The notes under the pieces are model-generated. The model made no database searches. It saw nothing but the letters and a program-made list of their open reading frames with translations, and had not been told where the DNA came from. The position numbers were made by a program, and so were the translations under genes. Of a DNA stretch of 64,000 nt, positions 52,598 through 60,124 are shown one piece after another. The stretch comes from Lachnospiraceae bacterium. Its GTDB lineage: Bacteria > Bacillota > Clostridia > Lachnospirales > Lachnospiraceae. Each line of letters opens with the position of its first letter. The first letter of the stretch is position 1. The DNA lies in assembly GCA_902363835.1 (NCBI GenBank), contig CABJBM010000022.1, positions 45,322 to 109,321 on the forward strand. The letters are read 5' to 3'.

Positions 52598-52652
52598 AAT
52601 ATACCGGAAAATTGTGATGGGAGTTTGACAGATCTGTGAAGAGTTTGTGAAA
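52598..52652 (-). promoter_or_regulatory. Promoter with four 11-bp-spaced repeats, copy 2
   Basis: On the minus strand TTCACA, TTCACA, GTCAAA and ATCACA end at exact 11-bp steps (plus-strand positions 52650, 52639, 52628 and 52617 mark the T of each TCA) and are followed by TATATT at 52603-52598. No -35 box. The same layout occurs at 1092-1144. Confidence 0.55.
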
Positions 52653-52815
52653 AAGAAAAAAATTGATGAAAAGGGTATTTTAGGACAGCCGCAAGCTGCA
52701 GGTACCGGCCAGAGTGCAAAATTGCCTGTCAGGAGAGGCAATGTTATGAATGAACTTTGGCCGGTGGAGCAAATGAGTTTGGGTTAAGTAAAAGAAAAGT
52801 AGTTGTATGTAAAAT
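52653..52815. other. Intergenic stretch between small RNA promoter and small membrane gene
   Basis: Contains an ATTGCCT / AGGCAAT hairpin at 52723-52742 without a T-run. No coding frame recognised. Confidence 0.35.
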
Positions 52816-52980
52816 TCAATGGATTTTAAAATAACCTTTATTTAACAATAAACTTAAGGATATTCCCATTAATAACCCCATTCCCAAATTGTTTATCACT
52901 GCGCCAAATATCAGTCCCAAACTGATCCCAAGAGCAAGGGAATCCTGGTATGAATCGTTTTTGTTGTTTGAATTCAGCAT
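52816..52980 (-). CDS. 54-residue glycine-rich membrane protein
   Basis: From ATG 52980 the minus strand encodes a 54-residue product with AAGGGG 8 bp upstream. A polar start (MLNSNNKNDSYQDS) is followed by a hydrophobic stretch LALGISLGLIFGAVINNLGM then GLLMGISLSLLLNKGYF. Gly residues recur every four positions, the pattern of a glycine-zipper membrane hairpin. A larger overlapping frame on the same strand (53131-52838) has no such coherent composition and no ribosome site. The role is unknown; short proteins of this type are common in clostridia. It ends near the start of the array. Confidence 0.6.
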   Translation of the reverse strand: MLNSNNKNDSYQDSLALGISLGLIFGAVINNLGMGLLMGISLSLLLNKGYFKIH

Positions 52981-53149
52981 TTATGTACCCCTTTTGCATT
53001 TTTAAATATTTTACATCAGTTATTGGGTTAAGTACACTGGTATTTTTTGAGAATGAAAGAGTGAAAGCCATTGAGAAGGAGGGGGGGCATGAAATGGAGT
53101 GGAAACCAGGGGTTGGCTGATTGCAGTGCATTGCATTGAAAACTTAATA

Positions 53150-53178
53150 TTGATAGTTAGTGAGTTTGATGATATTCT
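53150..53178 (+). promoter_or_regulatory. Array promoter module P1
   Basis: TTGATA, 17 bp, TATTCT, within the repeated AACTTAATATTGATAGTTAG module, 52 bp before the GNAT gene. Confidence 0.75.
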
Positions 53179-53229
53179 ACTCATAAGGGTTATTTATGTA
53201 ATCTTGATTATAAAGATGGGAGAATGGTA

Positions 53230-53973
53230 ATGGGCATAAATAAACGCAAAGCGGCAGCTCTGTTCGATGGTTGGGAAGAAGCGTTAATATGGTCCTGTTT
53301 GCAGGAACATATGGGAAAGATGCTTCTGGATAACGAGGAAGATCCTGCGTCGGCAGTTATTGATATTGGTGACTTTTGTTTTTTTGCGGGAAACCCAAAT
53401 AGTGCGTTGCTGGCTGCTATAGATGGAGCAAAGCTGCTGATACCAAAAGACCAGCCTTGGGAAAAGCTGATAGAAGATTTTTATGGCAATAGGGTGAGTA
53501 AAACCTTTCGCTATGCAATTAAAAAAGAGCCTGATGTATTTGATGTTGAAACACTGAATGCTTATATTGAAACACTGGATCATTGCTATGAACTAAAGCT
53601 ATTTGACCAGGAAATTTATGAAATGGCGCAAAATGAAGCGTGGTCTGTTGATTTGTGTTCTCAGTTTAAGAATTATGAGGATTACCATAACAGAGCTATC
53701 GGTGCGGCAATTTTACATAAAGGAAAGCTTGTGGCAGGGGCATCTCCTTATGCCGTATATAACGGAGGTATTGAAATAGAGATAGATACAAAACCTGAAT
53801 ACAGGTGCAAGGGCCTTGCAACTGTATGTGGGGCAAAACTGATTTTAGAGTGTTTAAAAAGGAATATTTATCCCAGTTGGGATGCTCATGATTTACGCTC
53901 TGTCGCCTTAGCAGAAAAACTCGGATATCACCTTGACCGTCCATATGTAACGTATGAACTTGCAGACAGGTAA
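53230..53973 (+). CDS. GNAT acetyltransferase with N-terminal partner domain (array gene 1)
   Basis: The start at ATG 53230 has GGGAG at 8-bp spacing (the ATG at 53224 is too close) and gives 247 residues. The C-terminal GNAT domain holds EIEIDTKPEYRCKGLATVCG (strand 4 and the R-x-x-G-x-A acetyl-CoA loop) and SWDAHDLRSVALAEKLGY. The first 120 residues form an N-terminal domain like that of the GNAT_acetyltran group (two-domain GNATs of Firmicutes). Substrate unknown. It is the first unit of the array and is closed by terminator module T2. Confidence 0.85.
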   Translation: MGINKRKAAALFDGWEEALIWSCLQEHMGKMLLDNEEDPASAVIDIGDFCFFAGNPNSALLAAIDGAKLLIPKDQPWEKLIEDFYGNRVSKTFRYAIKKEPDVFDVETLNAYIETLDHCYELKLFDQEIYEMAQNEAWSVDLCSQFKNYEDYHNRAIGAAILHKGKLVAGASPYAVYNGGIEIEIDTKPEYRCKGLATVCGAKLILECLKRNIYPSWDAHDLRSVALAEKLGYHLDRPYVTYELADR

Positions 53974-54018
53974 AAGTATGAGTAAAATGGAATGTCAATA
54001 AAATGAATATGGTATAGA

Positions 54019-54057
54019 AAACTACTGCTATTAATAATTAGGGCAGTAGTTTTTTTG
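54019..54057 (+). terminator. Array terminator module T2
   Basis: AAACTACTGC / GCAGTAGTTT, loop TATTAATAATTAGG, then a T-run. Shares the CTATTAATA core with the other modules. Confidence 0.85.
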
Positions 54058-54118
54058 TGCAGTAATATGGTTGGGAGGGTTTGGATTTGACGAATTATTG
54101 TACATTGAAAGCTTAATA

Positions 54119-54147
54119 TTGATAGTTGGTAAGCATGGTGATATTCT
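54119..54147 (+). promoter_or_regulatory. Array promoter module P2
   Basis: TTGATA, 17 bp, TATTCT in GCTTAATATTGATAGTTGGT, 38 bp before the start codon. Confidence 0.75.
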
Positions 54148-54184
54148 ACTCATAAAGATTATGTTTATTTTAGGAGGTGAAATT

Positions 54185-54637
54185 TTGAACATAAAAATTA
54201 TAAAAGGAAATTTTAAACATTTAAGAGATTGTGAAGAAGCACTTTTGAAATCATCCCTTGGACAGCATTATTTTCAGAGTGAAGGAAGTGCGCGTAAAGC
54301 AATTGAAGAGGGATTGGCACAAGGAACCCTTTTTGTTGCAATTGCCCAAGATGTATGCACTGGATTTATGTTCTACATTACAAATGGTGCATTTCACAGT
54401 TTCCCTTATTTGCATCTTATTGCTGTTAAAGAGGAATATAGAGGCAAGGGAATAGGAAAACATCTTGTTGAGTATTTCGAAAAGATATCGGATCGAGACA
54501 AGTTCTTTTTAGCAGTAGCTGACTTTAATCCAAATGCAAAACGATTTTACCAAAGTATTGGATATCGTCAAGTTGGAGAAATTCCTGGATTATATCGTGA
54601 TGGTATTACAGAATATATAATGATGAAGAGAAAATAA
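54185..54637 (+). CDS. GNAT acetyltransferase (array gene 2)
   Basis: The true start is the TTG at 54185, five bases after AGGAGGTG; the frame is open to 54071, across the promoter. The 150-residue protein is a compact GNAT: FIAIAQ-type strand 2 (TLFVAIAQDVCTGFMFY), LHLIAVKEEYRGKGIGKHL (about 85-103, motif A with RGKGIG) and VADFNPNAKRFYQSIGYRQV (motif B). It may act on an aminoglycoside, peptide N-terminus or small amine; nothing distinguishes these. Nine bases later the HD-domain fragment begins, so both may be one unit. Confidence 0.88.
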   Translation: MNIKIIKGNFKHLRDCEEALLKSSLGQHYFQSEGSARKAIEEGLAQGTLFVAIAQDVCTGFMFYITNGAFHSFPYLHLIAVKEEYRGKGIGKHLVEYFEKISDRDKFFLAVADFNPNAKRFYQSIGYRQVGEIPGLYRDGITEYIMMKRK

Positions 54638-54646
54638 GAGGTTATT

Positions 54647-55123
54647 TTGCGGAAAGATATTATAAAGTATCTATTTAAAGAAGTGGAGTATAGATGCCAA
54701 TTACCAACTAACTTTTTTGGAATAGGATGCTTTTTTCATATTATTGCTTCCATAACAGATTATAATCTGTATGAGGATCATCACACTCATGGAGCCGAAA
54801 TAGCTAAGAAAATATTACAAGGATTTAAATATGACCCAGATAAAATTAAGCTTGTTCAGAAATGTATCAGAAATCATAGGGGCAGTGTATTAAACTCAAA
54901 AGTGACATTAGAAAAATTATGCGTGGCTGATGCTGATTCGATTTCTCACTTTGATAATGTTCCAAGTTTCCTATATTTAGCTTATGTAAACAGAAAAGTG
55001 GGAATTGATGAAGGACGGGAGTTTGTAAATAATAAACTGAAAAGGAGTTTTGAAAAGCTTTCTATCAGAAGTAAATTGTTATACAAAATCAAATTCGAAC
55101 AAGTTATGAGTGTTTTGAAGTGA
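54647..55123 (+). pseudogene. HD-domain phosphohydrolase with internal deletion
   Basis: A TTG at 54647 opens a 158-residue frame. From about residue 30 it follows small clostridial HD proteins closely (SITDYNLYEDHHTHGAEIAK, then KCIRNHRGSVLNSK and ADADSISHFDN). The segment between LPTNFFGIG and CFFHIIASITD is too short: about 30 residues carrying the first metal His are missing, and the HD dyad itself reads HI. The protein can hardly bind its metals in the normal way. It is probably a decayed gene still open, or a non-catalytic derivative. There is no terminator module after it. Confidence 0.6.
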
Positions 55124-55159
55124 AATATTAAAAGATAAATTAGTGACTATTCAGTTAAT

Positions 55160-55400
55160 TCCAAATATTAGATATTGCTTGAATGATCATAGTTATCATA
55201 GATACACAAAAGATAAGGATTGCTGAGGAATAATAGTTTCTTCCCAAGCAGAATTGCTTAAACATTTATTAATCAGAGTTTCCAGATCCTCAGCATCTTG
55301 AGCAGATACATCATTGAGAATAGATGTATTAAAGTAATTGTGTGTTTAAAACTTGTTTTGAGTTAAATTACTTTTAGTATTATTTAATGTATTTCCGTAT
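55160..55400 (-). pseudogene. Truncated, internally deleted copy of the 60125-60565 gene
   Basis: The plus-strand sequence ATCATAGATACACAAAAGAT followed by the GAGAATAGATGTATTAAAGT region matches the gene at 60125-60565 over about 240 bp, with an internal deletion of roughly 85-90 bp after GAGGAATA and loss of the first 15-20 codons and of the end. It cannot encode the protein. It shows that array members were duplicated and then decayed. Confidence 0.8.
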
Positions 55401-55439
55401 CTGGAAGTAGACCAGAAATTAATAGGAAAACAGCAGTGA

Positions 55440-55607
55440 ATTCCGGTGACGGAACGGTTACCAGAAGAAAATATGTATTGCTGGGTAACCGTGGCGCATC
55501 CGGTAACTGTAAGATGTGTTCATGACAGATACGATCAATTAGACACTGGATTTAACTGGAGTAATGTTGTACCATGGGTTACAAAAGATGTCCTCAAACC
55601 GTATTAA
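55440..55607 (+). pseudogene. DUF551-like fragment
   Basis: The frame after a TGA reads IPVTERLPEENMYCWVTVAH, later FNWSNVVPWVTKDVLKPY and a TAA. The opening IPVxERLPEEN is the usual start of DUF551, a short phage-associated domain, where it is preceded by a Trp that is replaced here by the stop. The end differs from the usual AWMP block. No start codon with a ribosome site exists, so this is most likely a remnant of phage origin. Confidence 0.45.
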
Positions 55608-55624
55608 AACCGTATTAACACTTT

Positions 55625-55909
55625 TTAATCGCAATCAAAAATAGTCTTGGCTGCAAGATATTTCCCGAAATCATCTTTCCATTTTTTGTGAATCTCCGAT
55701 GAATCCCATACATTCAGAATGTCCGGTTCAAAAACCATTTTTATCATTAAATCATGGCGATTTGCCCTGTCAATACAAGACGAAAACGTCTGAACCTGAT
55801 CGATTCCAGGTATCTCAGTTGCATGTAAAAATAGAACATTAATTTGGCTGATTAATTCTTCTTTATTAGAAACAGTATCTAGAAATTTTACAATGATATA
55901 GTGTGTCAT
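55625..55909 (-). CDS. Dabb-family (stress-responsive A/B barrel) protein
   Basis: The 94-residue product matches the Dabb domain over its full length: HYIIVKFLDTV at the first strand, DRANRHDLMIKMVFEP in the third, then WDSSEIHKKWKDDFGKYLAA and KTIFDCD at the end. These dimeric ferredoxin-like barrels have varied or unknown roles, some in stress. GGAGATGC before the ATG on the minus strand supports the start. The gene opposes the direction of most array units and has no P module. Confidence 0.85.
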   Translation of the reverse strand: MTHYIIVKFLDTVSNKEELISQINVLFLHATEIPGIDQVQTFSSCIDRANRHDLMIKMVFEPDILNVWDSSEIHKKWKDDFGKYLAAKTIFDCD

Positions 55910-56072
55910 AGCATCTCCTTATATAGTTTTGTTTTATAATAGCATATTATACAGTTATTGAAAACAAAAGTTTTTCCATTGTGACAGAAAAAGTAGAATA
56001 CAAAATGGTAAATATAAAGAAAAGGGAATTGTAGATAGATAAAGAAAACAGGCAAATTAGAATTTTCATTAC

Positions 56073-56113
56073 AAAAAACACGTACCAACTTATAAATCAG
56101 AAAGATACGTGTT
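56073..56113 (-). terminator. Terminator of the membrane protein gene, copy 2
   Basis: AACACGTA / TACGTGTT on the minus strand with a T-run, as in copy 1. Confidence 0.75.
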
Positions 56114-56125
56114 ATATAACTAATA

Positions 56126-56449
56126 TTATTCCATTTGCTTCCAGTATTTATGTAGAAATGCGTATGTAATTAAAGGATTAACCAGCCCCAAAACTGCTTG
56201 CGGACTCTTGAATACAATAATGTCTATTATAAGGCGCACTATAGCCACTATTAATAGAAGGTAAAAAGCAATATGTTTTTTATTTAATAATAACCAAATA
56301 TATAGTATCACACTCGCTGTGCAGATAGCTGTTACACTGTAAATTGCTAAAGATAAATTTACTATTGCGCTTATGGTACTTCCCAAAACACTGATTATAC
56401 ACCAGATTTTAATCCCTATTCCAAATTTAACAACATTTTGATTTTCCAT
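56126..56449 (-). CDS. Small integral membrane protein, copy 2
   Basis: A 107-residue product differing from the copy at 2265-2588 at about eight positions (for example Ile for Leu at 11, Leu-Leu for Ile-Val at about 65-66, Val for Ala at 90), all conservative, which argues for selection on both copies. About four membrane segments and charged ends; no catalytic motif. Function unknown. The leader upstream (56450-56600) is also conserved between the copies and may hold the promoter. Confidence 0.7.
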   Translation of the reverse strand: MENQNVVKFGIGIKIWCIISVLGSTISAIVNLSLAIYSVTAICTASVILYIWLLLNKKHIAFYLLLIVAIVRLIIDIIVFKSPQAVLGLVNPLITYAFLHKYWKQME

Positions 56450-56682
56450 ACTTTTACCATTCCCTTAAATATTTTCAACACCAGTTTTTTCTTTAAACAA
56501 ATAATAACTAATATCTAAATACAAAAGCGTTAAATGTAATGAATTGTTATTTTAATGTAATTAATAATTGTATCAGGATGTAAAGATATATTCGGTTTTG
56601 AATGTTGCTAGTGAGTTAGATTGGTAAACTGATATTTAGCGGAGAAGTCGAAAAAGAAGAATAATGCTCTATTTTATTAAAA

Positions 56683-57000
56683 GTGAGTATTGACCAAAAC
56701 ATTACAAAAGCGATACATGATGGAAACCTGAAAGCAATGGTTATACTTCTTTCCTTCCGCTTGAGGGTGTTTATACCAAAGAGGATAAAACCAAAATGGA
56801 GAAATACCATAGTGAGGATCGATGCTTATTTGTACCAACAACACAGGAAAAATGGGAAAAAGCGTATAAGCGGATCGAGAGGAAAGATTAAGGCTAACGG
56901 AACGCTATAATGCTGATATGAAAGCGGTCCAAAAGCAACAGAAAAAAATCAAAAGCTGTTTGTAGAAATGGAAAAGTTGGCAAAAGCGTTGGAGCATTGA
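56683..57000 (+). pseudogene. Frameshifted remnant of an unrecognised protein gene
   Basis: Protein-like segments lie in three frames in order: MSIDQNITKAIHDGNLKAMV from a GTG at 56683, then LEGVYTKEDKTKMEKYHSED and CLFVPTTQEKWEKAYKRIE, then ERYNADMKAVQKQQKKIKS and finally EMEKLAKALEH to a TGA at 57000. The charged, helical composition and continuity suggest one gene of about 100 codons broken by at least two indels. I associate such sequences with mobile-element genes, but cannot name a family. Confidence 0.45.
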
Positions 57001-57144
57001 ATTACGTCTGGCATTATATAACCTTCCGGTCTGACAGTGCCGGGGCCGGAGTAAGAAAGGACAGTTGTAATTCATGATAAAAGGTAAAGTAGTTGTCAAT
57101 TTGTAACAGTGGATATCTTGGCTACTCCACTGGTGAGGGAGGTT
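57001..57144. other. Short intergenic stretch downstream of the CarD-like gene
   Basis: Contains CTTCCGGTCTGACAGTGCCGGGGCCGGAG (read in two parts as CTTCCGG and CCGG arms) without a clear terminator for the minus-strand CarD-like gene. Nothing else seen. Confidence 0.3.
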
Positions 57145-57693
57145 TTAGAAAGGGGTATGTTGTGCTGCAGAACTACTACCCTTCGTTTTTTTTAAAGCTA
57201 TTTCTATCTGTTCACAGATAAACGGCATAACTTCTTTACACTTGATGTTCAGTACATAAGCAAATTCCTCACAAAGCGTTTTTTCAGCATCCTTGAGAAA
57301 ACATTCGTCAGAAATATGCAGTTTTTTGTTTGTGTTTTTCAGCTCTTGTTGGTGTGTATGCAATGTTTTTACTAATTTAACAAGTTGGGAACGGTTGCCG
57401 TCTACAAGAATTTGCTTATATAATTCTTTGCGCTTATTATTATCCTTGATCCAAACGAAATCCTTGCCAGACATGTTCTGAAGCAGAGCGAAAATTTCAT
57501 CGGCAGATAGAATGCGACGAATTTCTGTTTTCCTTCTGTCACTTATAGCTGAGATGTATACTGTCGAAGCAGTATGAAAAACAGGTTTGAGGACATAATA
57601 TGGGCGGATTTTTTCACCCATGCACATATCCTGTAATCCGATAACCTTACAAATACCATGATTGCCGTATATAATGACATCACCTATGTTCAT
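57145..57693 (-). CDS. CarD-family transcriptional regulator
   Basis: The 182-residue protein begins MNIGDVIIYGNHGICKVIGL, the CarD/CdnL/TRCF RNA-polymerase interaction domain (a Tudor-like barrel, about 1-65), and has a helical C-terminal half with the CarD-type ADEIFALLQ and basic residues. Such factors bind the RNAP beta subunit and tune promoter opening. The last residues (SSSAAQHTPF) look like a read-through tail. AGGTGAGAT precedes the ATG. A GTGTGG / CCACAC hairpin lies 40-95 bp upstream. Presence of an RNAP-binding regulator inside an accessory array is unusual. Confidence 0.85.
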   Translation of the reverse strand: MNIGDVIIYGNHGICKVIGLQDMCMGEKIRPYYVLKPVFHTASTVYISAISDRRKTEIRRILSADEIFALLQNMSGKDFVWIKDNNKRKELYKQILVDGNRSQLVKLVKTLHTHQQELKNTNKKLHISDECFLKDAEKTLCEEFAYVLNIKCKEVMPFICEQIEIALKKTKGSSSAAQHTPF

Positions 57694-57726
57694 AATATCT
57701 CACCTCTTTCTGATAGGATAAAAAAT

Positions 57727-57775
57727 GTGTGGCCCACTAAAACTGGACTTACGTCCCGCAAAGCGAACCACACGT
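57727..57775. repeat. Hairpin upstream of the CarD-like gene
   Basis: ATGTGTGG (57727-57734) can pair with CCACACGT (57768-57775), enclosing a GC-richer loop. On the minus strand the ATTTTTTATCC that follows makes it terminator-like, so it could attenuate the CarD-like gene or end an upstream transcript. Confidence 0.5.
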
Positions 57776-57907
57776 TTAATGTTTCCATTATAGCACAATT
57801 GCAAGTGAAATGTAAATGGAAAAGTTTAACAAGATTCGCAACTATATTATGGACTAATCTATGATAAATTAGGATTTTCAAGATTACTGTACTTTGAAAA
57901 CTTAATA

Positions 57908-57936
57908 TTGATAGTTAGAAGCGGTTGTTGTATTAT
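57908..57936 (+). promoter_or_regulatory. Array promoter module P3
   Basis: TTGATA, 17 bp, TATTAT in AACTTAATATTGATAGTTAG, 40 bp before the methyltransferase start. Confidence 0.75.
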
Positions 57937-57975
57937 TAAACGAGTATATGGGAATTTAGTCGGAGGGTTAACACA

Positions 57976-58671
57976 ATGAAAATGCATTTGGAGTTAGTTG
58001 CCAAATCGTATGATAAAGGAATTGATTTAGGACGAAAAGGGATTGATTCTTATGAGAGTCTCCCTCCACATATTACAAATGATCCTAATTATCCTTTGTA
58101 TCTGAAAATGCGGATGGATGAAACACTCTCAGACAGTGGTCAAAAAGAAATAGTGGAATATCTATCCCCCAAAAAAGGCATGAACTTTATTGATCTTGGT
58201 TGTTGTTTGAACTTAATGTTTCGAGGATATAATGAGTGGCCATCAACGTATTATGGAGTTGATATAAGTGAAAAGACCATAGAACTGCTGCAAGAATTTG
58301 TCCACAAGAATAACGTTACGATTGGCTCTTTATATTGCGGCAGTATGCATGAAACACCATATGCTGAAAGTTTTTTTGACATTGGTGCATGTATTGGTTC
58401 GCTGGAATATTTTGAAAAGGACTTTGTGGCGCAGGCAATTGCAGAAGCTCATAGGATAATGAAACCGGATGGTAAATATATACTTGATATTCCAGATGTT
58501 GGAAGTCCTGAATTTCAAATTACAGCACTTATTGAAGAGCATCTGGGGCGAACTGATCGATATAATATATCGAATAATGAATTTGAGACAATATTGATGC
58601 CATATTTTACAGTAGTTAAAAAAGCGAAAATGGGGCCGATGATTCAATACTTTCTTATTTGCACCAAATGA
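57976..58671 (+). CDS. Class I SAM-dependent methyltransferase (array gene)
   Basis: The 231-residue product has a Rossmann methyltransferase core from about residue 70: motif I FIDLGCCLNLM (usually DxGxGxG, here with Cys-Cys-Leu in place of the second and third Gly), motif II YYGVDISEKTIELL, motif IV FDIGACIGSLEYF and post-motif AHRIMKPDGKYILDIPD. It belongs to the broad small-molecule group (Methyltransf_11/25). The altered glycine loop may weaken SAM binding. CGGAGG precedes the ATG. It is a single-gene unit bounded by P3 and T3. Confidence 0.85.
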   Translation: MKMHLELVAKSYDKGIDLGRKGIDSYESLPPHITNDPNYPLYLKMRMDETLSDSGQKEIVEYLSPKKGMNFIDLGCCLNLMFRGYNEWPSTYYGVDISEKTIELLQEFVHKNNVTIGSLYCGSMHETPYAESFFDIGACIGSLEYFEKDFVAQAIAEAHRIMKPDGKYILDIPDVGSPEFQITALIEEHLGRTDRYNISNNEFETILMPYFTVVKKAKMGPMIQYFLICTK

Positions 58672-58718
58672 ACAATAGAGAAAATTTGTTTAATTCCAAT
58701 TTAATAATATTAATCACC

Positions 58719-58757
58719 AACTACTAACTATCAATATTGGTTTAGTAGTTTTTTTAT
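58719..58757 (+). terminator. Array terminator module T3
   Basis: AACTACTAA / TTAGTAGTT, loop CTATCAATATTGGT, T-run. Its ACTAACTATCAATATT is the exact reverse complement of AATATTGATAGTTAGT in promoter module P1. Confidence 0.88.
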
Positions 58758-58814
58758 TGCTATAAATCAGGTAAACTGAGATTTAGCGTATCACTGAATA
58801 TTGAAAACTTAATG

Positions 58815-58843
58815 TTGATAGCCAGTTAGTTTGGTAGTATTCT
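58815..58843 (+). promoter_or_regulatory. Array promoter module P4
   Basis: TTGATA, 17 bp, TATTCT in AACTTAATGTTGATAGCCAG, 43 bp before the GNAT start. Confidence 0.75.
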
Positions 58844-58885
58844 ACTTATAAGGACTATTTATATTATCTTTTTGGGAGTGAAAAA

Positions 58886-59314
58886 ATGTTTATTACTATT
58901 AACAATGATTGTGATGAGCAAGAGTTTTTAAATTCAGTTCGTGTAAATGGATTGCTTGAGCACAATATGAAAAAAACAAACGGTAAATTAAAAGTACCAG
59001 ATTTGGAGTTTATCAATATAGCACGCAATGAAAATGGAGTTATTGTGGGAGGCGTATCAGGATGTACTTATCTATCATCTTTAGAAATAGAGGTCCTCTG
59101 GGTGCAGGAGGCTTATAGAGGGCAAAAAATAGCGTCACGTTTATTGGGAGAAATTGAACATCAGGCAAAGGACGCTGGATGCAAGATTGCTCATCTCACA
59201 ACATATTCTTTTCAAGCGCCACTTTTTTATCAAAAGCAAGGATATGTTATTTGTGGAGAAGTCAATGGTTTTCCCGATGATATTAGATTATATGTATTAA
59301 AGAAACAGTTATAA
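58886..59314 (+). CDS. GNAT acetyltransferase (array gene)
   Basis: The 142-residue protein has VIVGGVSGCTYLSSLEIEVL (strands 2-4), WVQEAYRGQKIASRLLGEIE (about 79-98, acetyl-CoA motif A with RGQKIA) and APLFYQKQGYVICGE (motif B). Length and the LEIEVLWV strand fit small GNATs that modify amines such as polyamines or antibiotics; the substrate is unknown. GGGAG precedes the ATG by 9 bp. A complete single-gene unit with P4 before and T4 after. Confidence 0.88.
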   Translation: MFITINNDCDEQEFLNSVRVNGLLEHNMKKTNGKLKVPDLEFINIARNENGVIVGGVSGCTYLSSLEIEVLWVQEAYRGQKIASRLLGEIEHQAKDAGCKIAHLTTYSFQAPLFYQKQGYVICGEVNGFPDDIRLYVLKKQL

Positions 59315-59371
59315 TTTCCGGCAAAAGTTATGAGCATAATGCGAAATCAATAAATTGAATTTATAAAGAAA

Positions 59372-59407
59372 GCTACTAGCTATTGATAATTAAATTAGTA
59401 GCCTTTT
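59372..59407 (+). terminator. Array terminator module T4
   Basis: GCTACTA / TAGTAGC with loop GCTATTGATAATTAAAT, then CTTTTA; same core as the other modules. Confidence 0.8.
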
Positions 59408-59452
59408 ATGTAGTAATTTATTTAAAAAGCTAAAATTCAAGAGTACATTACA

Positions 59453-59480
59453 TTGGCAGTTAGTGAAAAACTGATATTCT
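59453..59480 (+). promoter_or_regulatory. Array promoter module, degenerate
   Basis: TTGGCAGTTAGTG followed by TATTCT with a 16-bp gap. Compared with P1 it has lost the AATATTGATA part and one base of spacing; expression may be weaker. Confidence 0.55.
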
Positions 59481-59525
59481 TAAATGGAAAAATTGTGGTC
59501 TAAAAGCCTATGAGAGGAAGTTTTT

Positions 59526-60002
59526 ATGAGGATAGCATTAAATAAGGCAAATCTTAATGATTGTGATGAGATTCATACAATGCAGATTGTATCATTTAGA
59601 GATCTTCTTGAGAAATATAAAGACTATGAAACAAGCCCTGGTACAGAATCGGTTGAGGACATAGCAAAAAAGATAAATCAGAATCATACGGATTATTATT
59701 TCATTGTACTTGAAGATAGAAATATAGGGATAATTAGAGTAGTAAAGCTTTCAGCCAAAGAATGTAGAATCTCCCCAATGTTTATTCTACCGGAAAATCA
59801 AGGGAACGGATATGCCAAACAAACGTTAAGAGAAGTAGAATACTTATACCCAGAAGTGAAAGTTTGGAAATTAGACACAATTAAACAAGAGAATAAACTG
59901 TGCCATTTATATGAGTCTATGGGCTATCAGCTTACTGGAAAAGAAGAAAATATAAAGGAAGGTATGACAATTGTTTATTACCAAAAGGAATTAGGTGAAT
60001 AG
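59526..60002 (+). CDS. GNAT acetyltransferase (array gene)
   Basis: The 158-residue product is a GNAT with HTMQIVSFRDLLEKY at the first helix, YYFIVLEDRNIGIIRVV (strands), ISPMFILPENQGNGYAKQTL (about 85-104, motif A with QGNGYA) and KLDTIKQENKLCHLYESMGY (motif B). This form is common in Firmicutes arrays and stand-alone genes with unknown amine substrates. GAGAGGAAG precedes the ATG. Terminator module T5 follows within 15 bp. Confidence 0.88.
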   Translation: MRIALNKANLNDCDEIHTMQIVSFRDLLEKYKDYETSPGTESVEDIAKKINQNHTDYYFIVLEDRNIGIIRVVKLSAKECRISPMFILPENQGNGYAKQTLREVEYLYPEVKVWKLDTIKQENKLCHLYESMGYQLTGKEENIKEGMTIVYYQKELGE

Positions 60003-60015
60003 ATCATCTAATTTT

Positions 60016-60052
60016 ACTACTAGCTATTAATATTCAGCTGGTAGTGTTTTTT
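60016..60052 (+). terminator. Array terminator module T5
   Basis: ACTACTAGCT / AGCTGGTAGT, loop ATTAATATTC, then GTTTTTT. Nearly identical to T1 at 1901. Confidence 0.88.
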
Positions 60053-60124
60053 CCTTAAGCTGATCATTAAAACTGAGATTATCCTGAACTTCGGACTTCC
60101 GCCAGGTCGTTTTATCTGGTAAAG

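Larger units (their letters stand above)
56062..56640. repeat. About 570-bp duplicated unit, copy 2
   Basis: Same orientation and organisation as 2196-2790. Here the flanking motif reads GATTGGTAAACTGATATTTAGCGG, closer to the array consensus than in copy 1. Confidence 0.85.

Noticed and set aside
52550..52639. 29-codon plus-strand ORF starting MKKVLSLKVIGLF
   Set aside because: In the homologous copy near 1043 the frame stops after six codons, so the conserved feature is more likely the minus-strand promoter and RNA.
52838..53131. 97-residue minus-strand ORF
   Set aside because: Out of frame with the 54-residue membrane protein on the same strand, which has the coherent hydrophobic pattern and the ribosome site.
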